Below are positions 1 to 8,814 of a DNA stretch of 64,000 nt, in pieces. The position numbers and the translations under genes were made by a program. Each line of letters begins with the position of its first letter. Position 1 is the stretch's first letter. The notes under the pieces were generated by a model, which worked only from the letters and a program-made list of their open reading frames with translations, had not been told where the DNA came from and made no database searches. Source of the stretch: Bog-473 sp963755495 (GTDB lineage Bacteria; Actinomycetota; Acidimicrobiia; Acidimicrobiales; RAAP-2); the NCBI GenBank assembly GCA_963755495.1, contig CAVWJS010000006.1:124001-188000 (forward strand), read 5' to 3'.

Positions 1-2
1 TC

Positions 3-2075
3 GCGCTGCAGGGTGCGCTGTTCGTGGTCACGGTGGTCATTGTTGTCCTCGGACTAAGAACCCATGTGGCGAGCGGCATGACTGCCGTAAATGCCGTCGC
101 ATTCGGGTTGGCTCTCGTGTGGGCTCTGGCGGCGCTGTTCGCCAGCCGCTTTTCGGATCGCGCCTCGGCGCGGGTGGATCCGTACGCACTGCTGATTGCG
201 TTGGATTCCCTGCTGGCCGCGGTGGCGCTCTCGGCGGGGCGCCTGGCGCAACATGAGAGCGTTCACAGCTACGGTGCGGCGAAGTCGGTGGCCACGATCA
301 CCGCGCTCTTGGTGACTGCCGTTTCTTTTCACCTCTTGCTGGCTCTGCCCAACGGGCTCTTGCCGGGGACGGCGCGCCGCACGGCGGTCGTGGTCGTCTA
401 CGTGGCCGCCTTAGCCGCCGGGCTGTCCTTGGTCATCGACCAGCACGCATTCTCCATCCTCGATGGTGGTGTGAGCTGGTCCATCGCCGCGGTCGCAGCG
501 CTCATTCCCTTGCGTCTGCGCTACGCCAGTGCGGTCGGGCACGAAAGGGAGCGCCTGCAGTGGTTCGCCATAGGGTGTGTCCTGGCCGGCGCTATCGCTC
601 TTGTCGTGGCCGTGCTCCATGTGCTCATCGACTGGCCCCGTCCGCTGGGTGCGGTAGCAGCCGGGAGCACGGTACTGGTGCCGATTTCTCTCATGGCGGG
701 AGAGTCTCGGCGTCTGGCCACGCAGAGCGGACGGATGCTCGTACGCTCATTCACCGTCTTCGGCTTTGTGGCCATGGTCTCGGCCATCTACCTGGTCGTC
801 GTATTGGGCTTGGGTCACAAACCGAACAATTCGACCGACCGCACAACCCTTGGGCTCTCTATGCTTGCCACGGGTATCGCGGCGCTCGCATTCGTGCCGG
901 CTCGAGAGCGTTTCGTCGGTTCCGCGACGCGATTCGTCTACGGTGCCCGGCAGGCGCCTGACGAGGTCCTGCGGACCTTCGGCAGCCGGTTGACACGGGC
1001 GATTCCGATGGACGAGCTCTTGTTGCAACTGGCCGAATCCCTTCGCAAGACGATGAACCTGGTGAGCGCCGAGGTGTATACGGGCATGGGGGAAGTCCTG
1101 GAAAGGGCTGTCTCAGTTCCTGACGCCGGCCCTCTCTCCCTTGTTGTGACGAGTCGGGAGCGTCCGGTCGTGACCCGGGCCGGCGTTTCAGGCAGCGCGT
1201 GGGTGTCGGTATGGTTGCCGGCCCTCCTGGACGGTCGACCCCAAGCGCAGCTCCGGGTCGCCCCCATCAGCCATGCGGGTGAGCTCCTGGGTCTTGTTGT
1301 CGTTGAGCGGATGTCGGGAGATGATTTGTTCTCCGAGGATGACGACCGTGTGCTCACGGACCTGGCGCGCCAGGTGGGTCTCGCCTTTCACAACTCGCAA
1401 CTCGACACCGCCCTGCAGACCACGCTGGATGAGCTCCGCAAGCAGGCGGATGCCTTGCGGGAATCGCGCGCCCGTATCGTGGCCAGCGGTGATGCCGAGC
1501 GGAGGCGGGTCGAGCGGAACTTGCACGACGGTGCACAGCAGCACCTCGTGGCGCTCGCGGTAAACCTTCGCCTTGCGCGCGACATCATCGCGGACGATCC
1601 GACAGCCGGTGCCGAGATGCTGGATGAACTGGCCGGAGAGGTGCAGGAGACGATCCAAGAGCTTCGTGAGCTGGCGCATGGCATCTACCCACCTCTTCTG
1701 GTCGACAGCGGTCTCGTCGAGGCATTGCGCGCCGCGGCAAATCGCAATCCACTCGCGGTGGACGTCGTGGCCGAAGGCATCGGTCGTTATTCCTCGGAGA
1801 CGGAGGCTGCTATCTACTTCTGCTGTTTGGAGGCGTTGCAGAACGCGGCCAAGCACGCGGTCGACGCCCACGTGGAGGTACGACTGTGGGAGGAGTCGGG
1901 CGGGCTCCTGTTCTCGGTCAGCGATGACGGCCCAGGTTTCGACGCGGACAAGGCCCAACGCGGCCACGGGTATATCAATATGGCGGACCGTCTCGGTGCC
2001 ATCGGTGGCACGGTGCGCTGGGAGTCCTCGCCGGGCCACGGCGCTCGCGTCAACGGGTCGGTGCCGCTGATCTAA
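3..2075 (+). CDS. Sensor histidine kinase, NarL/HPK7 type (5' end outside window)
   Basis: Membrane sensor kinase of a two-component system. The reading frame is open to the left edge, so the true start may lie outside; a GTG at 24 is the first start seen. The first ~280 residues hold many hydrophobic segments (multi-pass sensor). A GAF-like region follows (about residues 310-450), then a HisKA_3 dimerisation domain with the H-box ERNLHDGAQQHL. The HATPase_c domain shows the N-box EALQNAAKHA, the G1 box SDDGPGFD and GYINMADRLG. Family members phosphorylate receivers such as those encoded just downstream at 2099-2492 and 2556-3230 on the other strand. The ligand cannot be inferred. Confidence 0.88.
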   Translation, partial: ALQGALFVVTVVIVVLGLRTHVASGMTAVNAVAFGLALVWALAALFASRFSDRASARVDPYALLIALDSLLAAVALSAGRLAQHESVHSYGAAKSVATITALLVTAVSFHLLLALPNGLLPGTARRTAVVVVYVAALAAGLSLVIDQHAFSILDGGVSWSIAAVAALIPLRLRYASAVGHERERLQWFAIGCVLAGAIALVVAVLHVLIDWPRPLGAVAAGSTVLVPISLMAGESRRLATQSGRMLVRSFTVFGFVAMVSAIYLVVVLGLGHKPNNSTDRTTLGLSMLATGIAALAFVPARERFVGSATRFVYGARQAPDEVLRTFGSRLTRAIPMDELLLQLAESLRKTMNLVSAEVYTGMGEVLERAVSVPDAGPLSLVVTSRERPVVTRAGVSGSAWVSVWLPALLDGRPQAQLRVAPISHAGELLGLVVVERMSGDDLFSEDDDRVLTDLARQVGLAFHNSQLDTALQTTLDELRKQADALRESRARIVASGDAERRRVERNLHDGAQQHLVALAVNLRLARDIIADDPTAGAEMLDELAGEVQETIQELRELAHGIYPPLLVDSGLVEALRAAANRNPLAVDVVAEGIGRYSSETEAAIYFCCLEALQNAAKHAVDAHVEVRLWEESGGLLFSVSDDGPGFDADKAQRGHGYINMADRLGAIGGTVRWESSPGHGARVNGSVPLI

Positions 2076-2098
2076 GCCCTGGCGGAGGAGGGCCCGGC

Positions 2099-2492
2099 TC
2101 AGCTGGTGATGAATCCTCCCGAATCCCTCTCGGCCCACAGCCTTCGGAGGATGTCGGCACCGAGGTGTTCCTTGTTGATGTACGCGCGCGGCCCCACTCG
2201 TCGCAGCCTCCGGGGGCAAATCCCCGACTTCATACGTCGAGCAGAGGACTACCACGACCTCAGGGTGGGATGACACGATGCGTCGTGTTGCCTCGATCCC
2301 GTTCATTTCGGGCATGTTGATGTCCATCAACACCAACGCGGGATGCAGTTCGTCAGCTAACGCAATGGCTTCCGCCCCGCTTGCGGCCTCTCCAGCGAGG
2401 TCGAACTCGGGCGAGCGTCGCAGAACGGCCTTCATGGCCGAGCGAAACGGTGCTTGGTCGTCCACCACGAGCACGGGAAGCGGATCACTCAT
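2099..2492 (-). pseudogene. Single-domain response regulator, frameshifted
   Basis: Receiver domain beginning MSDPLPVLVVDDQ, with the acidic pair VDD and the phospho-acceptor aspartate in LMDINMPEMNG. The frame breaks after STYEVGDLPPEAATSGA (around 2185-2195). Dropping one base there restores RAYINKEHL and an ending FITS before a stop at 2099, giving about 130 residues. No output domain is present, so if functional it would be a stand-alone receiver. It faces the kinase that ends at 2075, a likely partner. One extra base could be a sequencing error or true inactivation. Confidence 0.75.
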
Positions 2493-2555
2493 CGATCCAT
2501 CATCGCATGCAGTTCCGTCCTTCATGGTGGTGCTGGCACACTTGCAGCAGTGGGG

Positions 2556-3230
2556 TCAGCCTCCCCCCGGCTCGCTTAGGTAGACCAGTACCGCCTTGAC
2601 ACGCCGGTTCACTTCCTTTTCTTCGGTTAATCCCAGCTTGGAGAAAATGGAATTGGTGTGCTTCTCGACCGCACGCTCGGAAACCTGCAGTGAACTGGCG
2701 ATGGCGGCATTGCTCTTTCCCTGCGCCATCTCGCCAAGGATCTCCGACTCACGGGGAGTGAGCCATGACAAATCCGATGTACGTCGAGTTGAGCGCGCCT
2801 CGATGAGTTCGTCCACCACCATCGGATCGATCATGGAGCCAGCCTGGGCCACAGTATGGATGGCCTGTGCCAGTTCGTCAGCTCCGGCAACCCGTTCCTT
2901 GAGGAGGTACGCCCTTCCCGCCGAGCCGGTCTCCAAGAGTGCCAAGGCGTACGCCGGGGCCGTGTACTGGCTCAGGACGACCACGCCCACACTTGGTCGA
3001 TGCTGACGTAGCCACGATGCTGCCTGAATTCCTTCGTCCGTGCCGGTCGGAGGCATCCGAATGTCGGTCACGACGACGTCCGGCTCCTCCTTTTGGATCA
3101 AGTCGAGGAGCTCAGGCAGGTCGCAGGCGGTCCCCACCAGCTCCAGATCGGAGCGGGCGTCGATGATGCGGGAGATGCCCTCCCTGAGCAGCACATTATC
3201 CTCGGCCAGCGCGACTCGGATGACGTCCAT
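2556..3230 (-). CDS. LuxR/NarL-family response regulator
   Basis: DNA-binding response regulator of about 224 residues. The start MDVIRVALAEDN was chosen because it sits directly before the receiver domain; the open frame continues further upstream without domain content. The receiver has the acidic pocket AEDN, phospho-acceptor VTDIRMPP and the conserved lysine in YLLKERV. The C-terminal GerE-type helix-turn-helix starts LTPRESEILGEMAQGKSN and includes SERAVEKHTNSIFSKLGL. It is convergent with the kinase at 3-2075 and is a plausible second target of it. Regulated genes are unknown. Confidence 0.88.
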   Translation of the reverse strand: MDVIRVALAEDNVLLREGISRIIDARSDLELVGTACDLPELLDLIQKEEPDVVVTDIRMPPTGTDEGIQAASWLRQHRPSVGVVVLSQYTAPAYALALLETGSAGRAYLLKERVAGADELAQAIHTVAQAGSMIDPMVVDELIEARSTRRTSDLSWLTPRESEILGEMAQGKSNAAIASSLQVSERAVEKHTNSIFSKLGLTEEKEVNRRVKAVLVYLSEPGGG

Positions 3231-3531
3231 TTGAAGGATCACGGTAGCGCGACGTGGCCCACCGGGCCGAACCAGCGAATTTTGGCCGTTGTCCGGCTCC
3301 GTGGTTCTGGCACCCGCCACGAAGTGGATGCTTTCACCCTTGGCCGGTGGACACCTTGCGGTGAGACTGTTCCGGAGGCGACGGGACGTCAGGGACGCGA
3401 GGAGAGCTTTGCAGTGAGGGCTGAGCGGCCAGGTGGTGCATTTCGGTGAAGCCGGCCCTTCTTGGTACCGCGTGCTCCGGGCGGAGTAAGGCGACAACCG
3501 CCCGTCGGAGAGCTAGAAGGTCTGCTTACCC
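3231..3531. other. Intergenic stretch between two minus-strand genes
   Basis: About 300 bases between the end of the secreted-protein gene (3532) and the start of the LuxR regulator (3230). No convincing protein, RNA or repeat was seen. It should contain the promoter of the regulator. Confidence 0.5.
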
Positions 3532-4269
3532 TTACCCGAGAGTTGTCTTCGAAGAGGTCGTACCTAAAGGCGTCGACGCGGTGGTGAGGATCCTGCGAAT
3601 CTGCTGCACGTCCTGGTGCGCCTTGGTGACGTTTTCCGTCGCGGCCTGTAGGGAACCATGTGATGGTGCCAGCAGGTCATGAGTGGCGTTCCACTGTGAA
3701 GGCGTGTAGCCGAGCAACGTGGAGGAGACTCCTGCGGTTCCGTTGGTGGCCGCCAGAATCTGTGCATTCAGGTCGTCGATGAGCGGCTGCAGGGTGGCGC
3801 GGTTGGCCGAGTTCACCTTCGAGGCTGCCCTGGATGAGATCGCAGTGAGATTGGGAATGTCCGTGACCTCGATAGCGTCAGCAGCGGCCGCGAGGCGTGC
3901 GGCCGGAAGAACAAGGGCCAGCACACGGTAGGAACTGAAGATCGTCGACGAGTCAGCCAGGGCCGTCGCCACACTGGTGTCGCCGGCGATCCTGGTGCCC
4001 AATGTCTGCAGCGGCGCGAGGTCCGCTTGGAGATACGCCACCAATGATGCGGCGCTCGAGCCGAGAAGGCTGGTGGCATTGACCTTTGCGATGGCCGTGT
4101 TCAGATCGTTTGTCCGTAGCGCGATGGCCGCCGCCGCCTTGGCCTGAATCGTCGAGAGGCTCAGGGTGCTCGCCCCAGGTGAGTCGGCGAATGCGGATGT
4201 GCTACCGAGCCCGACGACCGCGGCCGCGCTCAGAGCGACCGCTCCCAGACGGAATCCGTTTTTCGACAT
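3532..4269 (-). CDS. Secreted alanine/threonine-rich protein of unknown function
   Basis: Exported protein of about 245 residues. The ATG at 4269 is preceded at good spacing by AAAGGAG, which fixes the start. The N-terminus MSKNGFRLGAVALSAAAVVG...AFADSPGA is a typical Sec signal peptide with cleavage near AFA. The mature part is mostly helix-forming, rich in Ala, Thr, Leu and Asn, with no cysteine and no motif I recognise. It is divergent from the OmpR-type regulator at 4422, with a ~150-base shared promoter region. That makes it a candidate target of the two-component pair, by inference from position only. Confidence 0.75.
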   Translation of the reverse strand: MSKNGFRLGAVALSAAAVVGLGSTSAFADSPGASTLSLSTIQAKAAAAIALRTNDLNTAIAKVNATSLLGSSAASLVAYLQADLAPLQTLGTRIAGDTSVATALADSSTIFSSYRVLALVLPAARLAAAADAIEVTDIPNLTAISSRAASKVNSANRATLQPLIDDLNAQILAATNGTAGVSSTLLGYTPSQWNATHDLLAPSHGSLQAATENVTKAHQDVQQIRRILTTASTPLGTTSSKTTLG

Positions 4270-4421
4270 GGTTGCTCCTTTCGTGGGATCACAGATGATC
4301 GGCTTGCTACTTCTCGATCCTGGAGGAGTTGGGTCATGTTTCTGTGTGGCAAACATGAGGGTTTTGTAATGGCTGCCCGAATTTCGCCCATTTCGCTTGG
4401 CCAAGTGCCAGGCTGGGCCCT

Positions 4422-5099
4422 ATGGACCCGCAACACGGCACGGTGGTGGTGATTGAAGACGATCCTCATATCGCCGATCTCGTCGATCTCTACCTTCGCC
4501 GGGACGGTTATCGTGTGTTGCTCGCCCGGGACGGGGAACAGGGCTTGACCCTTCTCAATCAGGAGGAGCCCTGGATCGTCATTCTGGACGTAGGGCTTCC
4601 GGGCGAGCTCGACGGCTTCGATGTGTGCCGCCGCATTCGGGCCAAGGGCAATCTGCCCGTCCTGTTCTTGACTGCCCGTGACGACGAGGTGGATCGGATT
4701 CTCGGCCTCGAACTGGGAGCAGATGACTACCTGGTGAAGCCCTTCTCCCCCCGAGAGTTGGTGGCTCGGGTGCGGGCCATTCTCCGCCGAACACGCGATG
4801 TCGTCCCTCAGCAAGATGTTGTCAGCATCGGTGGCCTCGAAGTCGATCTTCGGCGCCGCGAAGCCCGCAGCGGGGGAGAGGTCGTCGCTCTGGCCACCCG
4901 CGAGTTCGATCTCTTGGCCTTCTTGTCCGGCAATATCGGTCTCGCGCTGTCGCGCCAGCAGCTGCTCGATGGCGTGTGGGGCGCCGATTGGTATGGCGAC
5001 GAGCGCACTGTTGATGTCCATGTGGCCCAGCTGCGCAAGAAGCTGGGCGACAGCCTGCCCCTCGCCACGGTGTGGGGCGTCGGCTATCGGTTCGGATGA
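4422..5099 (+). CDS. OmpR/PhoB-family response regulator
   Basis: Winged-helix response regulator of 225 residues. The receiver shows the acidic pair IEDD, phospho-acceptor aspartate in ILDVGLPGELDG, the conserved threonine in FLTAR and lysine in YLVKPFSPREL. The Trans_reg_C domain carries ATREFDLLAFL and the recognition-helix region ERTVDVHVAQLRKKLG, ending WGVGYRFG. The sensor kinase starts 10 bases after the stop, so the two form an operon and a cognate pair. The divergent secreted protein at 3532-4269 is a candidate target. Confidence 0.93.
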   Translation: MDPQHGTVVVIEDDPHIADLVDLYLRRDGYRVLLARDGEQGLTLLNQEEPWIVILDVGLPGELDGFDVCRRIRAKGNLPVLFLTARDDEVDRILGLELGADDYLVKPFSPRELVARVRAILRRTRDVVPQQDVVSIGGLEVDLRRREARSGGEVVALATREFDLLAFLSGNIGLALSRQQLLDGVWGADWYGDERTVDVHVAQLRKKLGDSLPLATVWGVGYRFG

Positions 5100-5109
5100 C
5101 GGAGACCCG

Positions 5110-6492
5110 ATGCGCCGACGATTGATGACGGCCTTCGTTGGACTCGTAGCTGGCGTGTTGATCATTGCGGGCGCCGGAAGCATCATCTTGACCCACAACG
5201 CAGCGCGTCAGCAGGCCACGCAACAGTTGGTGACTGAGGCTCAGTCGCTTACCGCAGGAACAAGCGGTACGCAGCGGCTCGTCGTATTGAGAACGGTACG
5301 TCGAGTCCTGCGCCTCGAAGATGCCCGCTTCATTCGCGTGAGTGCCCTGGGAGTCGTCACGTCGCCACTCCCTCCGGGGCTGACGGCGGCGGATCTCCAT
5401 TCCCAATCCCTCCTTTCCGGCGACACCGTATCGGGACGGGACGGCAACCTTGTCTTCGCCGCCGCCCCGATCACGCTGACGCCCCGTGAGCGCTCGCAGC
5501 TCAGACTTGGGGGCCAGATTGCCGTCGTCTTGACCCGCGACGTGGGGGATGTCGGCCCCAGCTGGGGCTACTTCATCGCCTCAGGGGGGGTCGCACTGCT
5601 CATCGCGGCACTGGTGGCCTGGCAGTTGAGTCGTCGTCTGTCGCATCCGTTGGTCGAGGCCGTGCGAGCGACGGCACGCATTGCGGCGGGAGACCTCGAC
5701 AGCCAGATGCCTGAGCGGGCTCACGATTACCCGGAGTCCGCCTCACTGGCCCGCTCCATCAACGAAATGGCGCAGACGCTCAAGGACGGACGAAGCAGGG
5801 AACGCCATCTCCTCCTGTCGGTTTCGCACGACCTTCGCACGCCACTCACCTCGATTCGCGGCTTCGCCGAGGCCATTACCGATGGCGCCGTTGAGGACAC
5901 CGCACAGGCGGCGGAGGTGATCATTGCCGAGTCTCGTCGCCTGGAGCGATTGGTCGGAGATCTGCTCGACCTGACAAAACTCGAGTCAAGACAGATGTCC
6001 ATCGCGGCCCGACCCAGCGATGTGGCGGAAGTCGTGCACACCACGGCGGAGGGATTCCGCCCCCCAGCCGAGAGAGGTGGCGTGGATCTCGCGATCGAGA
6101 TGCCCCCAGCGGCGCTGACGCCGGTGCTGATCGACCCCGACCGTCTGGCCCAGATACTGGCCAACCTCATTGAAAATGCGCTCACTTTCGCTCGCTCTCG
6201 TGTGACGGTGGCGCTGCGCGTCGGCACCGCAATGTCGCCGGACACGCAAGTCATCACGGTGGAAGACGATGGTCCCGGGATCGCATCCGGCAATCTGACA
6301 CGAGTGTTCGAACGCTTCTACCAGGCTGATCACCATCCAAATCGTCAGTTCGGGTCTGGTCTCGGGCTGGCCATTGTGGCCGAGTTGGCTTCCGCAATGG
6401 GTGCCAGCGTCCAGGCGGAATCGCCGATTTATCCGACGGGCGGATCACGCTTCACCTTGAGACTCGGCACCCAGGGTGCGGCACAAACCTGA
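5110..6492 (+). CDS. HAMP-domain sensor histidine kinase
   Basis: Membrane sensor kinase of about 460 residues paired with the regulator just upstream. The start MRRRLMTAFVG was chosen because it begins the first transmembrane helix and follows the regulator stop by 10 bases. The second helix lies near residues 155-178, followed by HAMP (RRLSHPLVEAV...AAGDLDSQM). The HisKA H-box is LSVSHDLRTPLTSIRG. HATPase_c shows LIENALTFA, EDDGPGI and FGSGLGLAIVAELA. The short extracytoplasmic segment (about residues 30-150) is the likely sensor; no known ligand-binding fold was recognised. Confidence 0.93.
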   Translation: MRRRLMTAFVGLVAGVLIIAGAGSIILTHNAARQQATQQLVTEAQSLTAGTSGTQRLVVLRTVRRVLRLEDARFIRVSALGVVTSPLPPGLTAADLHSQSLLSGDTVSGRDGNLVFAAAPITLTPRERSQLRLGGQIAVVLTRDVGDVGPSWGYFIASGGVALLIAALVAWQLSRRLSHPLVEAVRATARIAAGDLDSQMPERAHDYPESASLARSINEMAQTLKDGRSRERHLLLSVSHDLRTPLTSIRGFAEAITDGAVEDTAQAAEVIIAESRRLERLVGDLLDLTKLESRQMSIAARPSDVAEVVHTTAEGFRPPAERGGVDLAIEMPPAALTPVLIDPDRLAQILANLIENALTFARSRVTVALRVGTAMSPDTQVITVEDDGPGIASGNLTRVFERFYQADHHPNRQFGSGLGLAIVAELASAMGASVQAESPIYPTGGSRFTLRLGTQGAAQT

Positions 6493-6525
6493 CAGACCTC
6501 ACGCACGCGCCATGCGGGCGGCGAA

Positions 6526-6951
6526 TCAGGTGGATGCCGCTGCTGGCACCTCGCTGCCACAGAACTTGCACTTGGTTGCCGCCAACGGGAGGCCATCGGA
6601 GAGGCAACTCGGGCATTCCTTGGTGGGGGCGGGGTCGCCGAAGACGGTTGTTCCCCGCTTCTTCATGTAGGCCCGGTAGGGCACGACAAGAACGAAATAT
6701 ACGACGGCCATGAAAATGAGGAAGTAGACGATCGCCGCCACGAAAGCACCCACGGCGATCCTCTGCCCGTTGATGGTCCACCCGAGACCATTTGCCCCCG
6801 CGCCACCACCACCGGCCGCGTTGATGAGAGGAGTAATGACGTTGTCAGTGAAGGCCTTGATCAGGGTGCTGAATGCGAGGGCAACCACGAGGCCGACGGC
6901 AATGACGATGAGCTCGCCTTGCATGAGGAAATTCTTGAAGCCCTTGAGCAT
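6526..6951 (-). CDS. mscL: Large-conductance mechanosensitive channel with zinc-ribbon tail
   Basis: Pore-forming channel that opens under membrane tension to release solutes during osmotic downshock. The start MLKGFKNFLMQGELIVIAVG is the conserved MscL N-terminus, and a GGAG ribosome site precedes it. The first transmembrane helix carries VIAVGLVVALAFSTLIKAFT and the second AAIVYFLIFMAVVYFVLVVPY. At about 141 residues it is of usual length, but its C-terminus is unusual: two CxxC pairs (CPSCL...CKFCG) form a rubredoxin-type zinc ribbon where the helical bundle normally ends. It is convergent with the kinase at 5110-6492. Confidence 0.94.
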   Translation of the reverse strand: MLKGFKNFLMQGELIVIAVGLVVALAFSTLIKAFTDNVITPLINAAGGGGAGANGLGWTINGQRIAVGAFVAAIVYFLIFMAVVYFVLVVPYRAYMKKRGTTVFGDPAPTKECPSCLSDGLPLAATKCKFCGSEVPAAAST

Positions 6952-7079
6952 CGGTGACTCCTTCGCTTGTAGTCCGGACACCCGAACCGCTCGGGCTGGG
7001 GCACTATGGCAAGACGATACCGATAAATCGCGTTGACATGGGGAACCGACGGCGGCCCGGTTTCGGTTTGGCAGTGGGC

Positions 7080-7526
7080 TCAGGTCACCGAGCGATGCAC
7101 AAGCACGGGACAGTGTGCGTTCGTGGCGCAGAATTCGCTCACTGATCCGATGAGCATTCCGACGAACTCGCCGTGCCCCCGACTGCCCACGACTAAGAGG
7201 TCCGCCCCCTTGGACTCCTCAACCAACAGTGGTGCGGGGTGTCCCTGCAGGGCTGCTGTGGTGATCTCGATCGCGGGGTGTTTCGCCCGGGTTTCGACCG
7301 CAGCCTGATCAAGTGCCTTCTGCACGTTCTGTTCGGGATCGAACCCATCGGGAATAGGGACGGCCCAGCCAAAGCTCGTAGGCCAGTCCCAGGTCCCGAT
7401 GATCCGCAGTGCAGCGTTGGTCAGTTCGGCTTGCCGTGCTGCCCACTCGAGGGCAACCAAGGACGCGGCGGAGCCGTCGATTCCCACCACGATTCTGCCC
7501 GTCGGTGCCGTTTGCTCCGTTGCCAT
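7080..7526 (-). CDS. Universal stress protein (UspA family)
   Basis: Cytoplasmic stress protein of about 148 residues. The start MATEQTAPTGRIVVGIDGS was chosen because GAGGAG lies just upstream and the UspA core begins at once. The ATP-binding signature G-x2-G-x9-G-S is visible as GSRGHGEFVGMLIGSVS near the C-terminus, followed by CPVLVHR, so it probably binds ATP. Members help cells survive starvation or redox stress by ill-defined means. It is followed by MscL on the same strand and preceded by an alcohol dehydrogenase, but the gaps are too large to be sure of an operon. Confidence 0.92.
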   Translation of the reverse strand: MATEQTAPTGRIVVGIDGSAASLVALEWAARQAELTNAALRIIGTWDWPTSFGWAVPIPDGFDPEQNVQKALDQAAVETRAKHPAIEITTAALQGHPAPLLVEESKGADLLVVGSRGHGEFVGMLIGSVSEFCATNAHCPVLVHRSVT

Positions 7527-7674
7527 AGCGCCTTCTCCTCTTGCTCGTCGCTCGACGTGGTCAATCTGACATCGAGCCCTCGTCCAGTGACCGCTCAACG
7601 GAACCTACCCCGAAGAGATCACCATGGTCACGTGTCGTGTGTCTTCGGAGACTGACTTACTCCGATGTCCTCTG

Positions 7675-8697
7675 TTACTCCGATGTCCTGACCAAGACTG
7701 CCGCACCGTTCACGCGATCCTCCACCAGATCGACCAGAGCCGAGTTGGCGTCATCGAAGGAATAGGCCGTGGTTGAGACCACGATCCCGATCCGGGCCGC
7801 AATTTCGAGGAACTCCTCCCCATCAGCCCTGGTGTTCGCGGTCACGCTACGCAAAGACCGTTCCAAGAAGAGATGACGGTCGTAATCGAGCGGGGGAATG
7901 TTGCTTAGATAGATCCCCGCAATGGCCAAGGTGCCTCCTCGGTCCAGCGCCTCCATGGCCTGCGGCACGATGGTGCCCACGGGCGCGAACAAGATGGCCG
8001 CGTCCAATGGCTCCGGCGGCATGTCCGCTGCATCCCCCGCGCTGCTCGCCCCGAGCTCGAGTGCAAGTTGCCGCGCCGCGGCAGACCGCGTCATGACGTG
8101 AAGTCGGGCCCCCTCGGCCAGGGCGATCTGCGCCGTCAGATGGGCTGATCCCCCAAACCCGTAGATTCCAAGTCGTCCACCCGGCTGGAGGCCCGAACGG
8201 CGCAGGGCGCGGAAGCCGATAATTCCAGCGCACAGGAGTGGCGCAGCCTCGATGTCGGAGAAAACGTCCGGAATCGGATAGGCGTACGACTCGTTGACCG
8301 TCACGTACTCGGCGTAACCGCCGTCGAGGTCCCAGCCCGTAAAGCTGGGGTTCACGCAGAGGTTCTCACGACCGCTACGACAGAATGGGCAAGTACCGCA
8401 GGTATGGGCCAACCACGGGATGCCAATGCGGTCACCGACCTTAAAACGGGTGGAATCTTGTCCGACGGCATCGACCTGCCCCACGACCTCATGGCCGGGC
8501 ACTACCAAGTGACGCTTTGGTGAAAGGTCCCCTTCGGCCAGATGGAGGTCGGTTCGGCAGACTCCACAAACGCTCACATGCACTCTGACCTGCCCTGACC
8601 CGGGTTCTGGCACCTTTCGCTGGATGAGCGCCAGTGGGTGAGTGCTCATCGGGCCCGGCACGTCGACCGCCCACGCCCGCATCATGTCTTCTGCCAC
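7675..8697 (-). CDS. Zinc-dependent alcohol dehydrogenase (MDR superfamily)
   Basis: Oxidoreductase of 340 residues interconverting alcohols and aldehydes or ketones with NAD(P). A GTG at 8697 has GGAG five bases upstream; an ATG four codons later is possible. Catalytic zinc ligands lie in CGVCRTDLH and GHE. The structural zinc lobe is HTCGTCPFCRSGRENLC. The cofactor fold carries GIYGFGGSAH. The layout resembles the actinobacterial AdhA-like subfamily of MDR enzymes; substrate is unknown. It shares strand with the stress protein, which suggests but does not prove co-regulation. Confidence 0.92.
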   Translation of the reverse strand: MAEDMMRAWAVDVPGPMSTHPLALIQRKVPEPGSGQVRVHVSVCGVCRTDLHLAEGDLSPKRHLVVPGHEVVGQVDAVGQDSTRFKVGDRIGIPWLAHTCGTCPFCRSGRENLCVNPSFTGWDLDGGYAEYVTVNESYAYPIPDVFSDIEAAPLLCAGIIGFRALRRSGLQPGGRLGIYGFGGSAHLTAQIALAEGARLHVMTRSAAARQLALELGASSAGDAADMPPEPLDAAILFAPVGTIVPQAMEALDRGGTLAIAGIYLSNIPPLDYDRHLFLERSLRSVTANTRADGEEFLEIAARIGIVVSTTAYSFDDANSALVDLVEDRVNGAAVLVRTSE

Positions 8698-8764
8698 GGC
8701 CGCTCCTTCTCCGACTTCAATCTCTCAATGTCCGGTCTACCGCCTCACCGTGGCTCTTGTGTCC

Positions 8765-8814
8765 GTCTCACTGCACTGGGTCAGTCTCACTGCACTGGGT
8801 CCGTCTCACTGCAC
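8765..8814. repeat. 19-bp tandem repeat, about 2.6 copies
   Basis: Two full units (8765-8783 and 8784-8802) and a partial third (8803-8814) share GTCTCACTGCACTGGGTC. The array lies between the alcohol dehydrogenase start and the end of the GGDEF-EAL gene. The stop codon of the latter (8806-8808) sits inside the third unit, so copy changes alter only noncoding sequence or the last codons. Confidence 0.8.

Noticed and set aside
1188..2525. 445-residue minus-strand frame running through the sensor kinase gene
   Set aside because: Only its first ~90 codons are the receiver domain. After the frameshift near 2190 it reads as low-complexity shadow of the kinase on the other strand.
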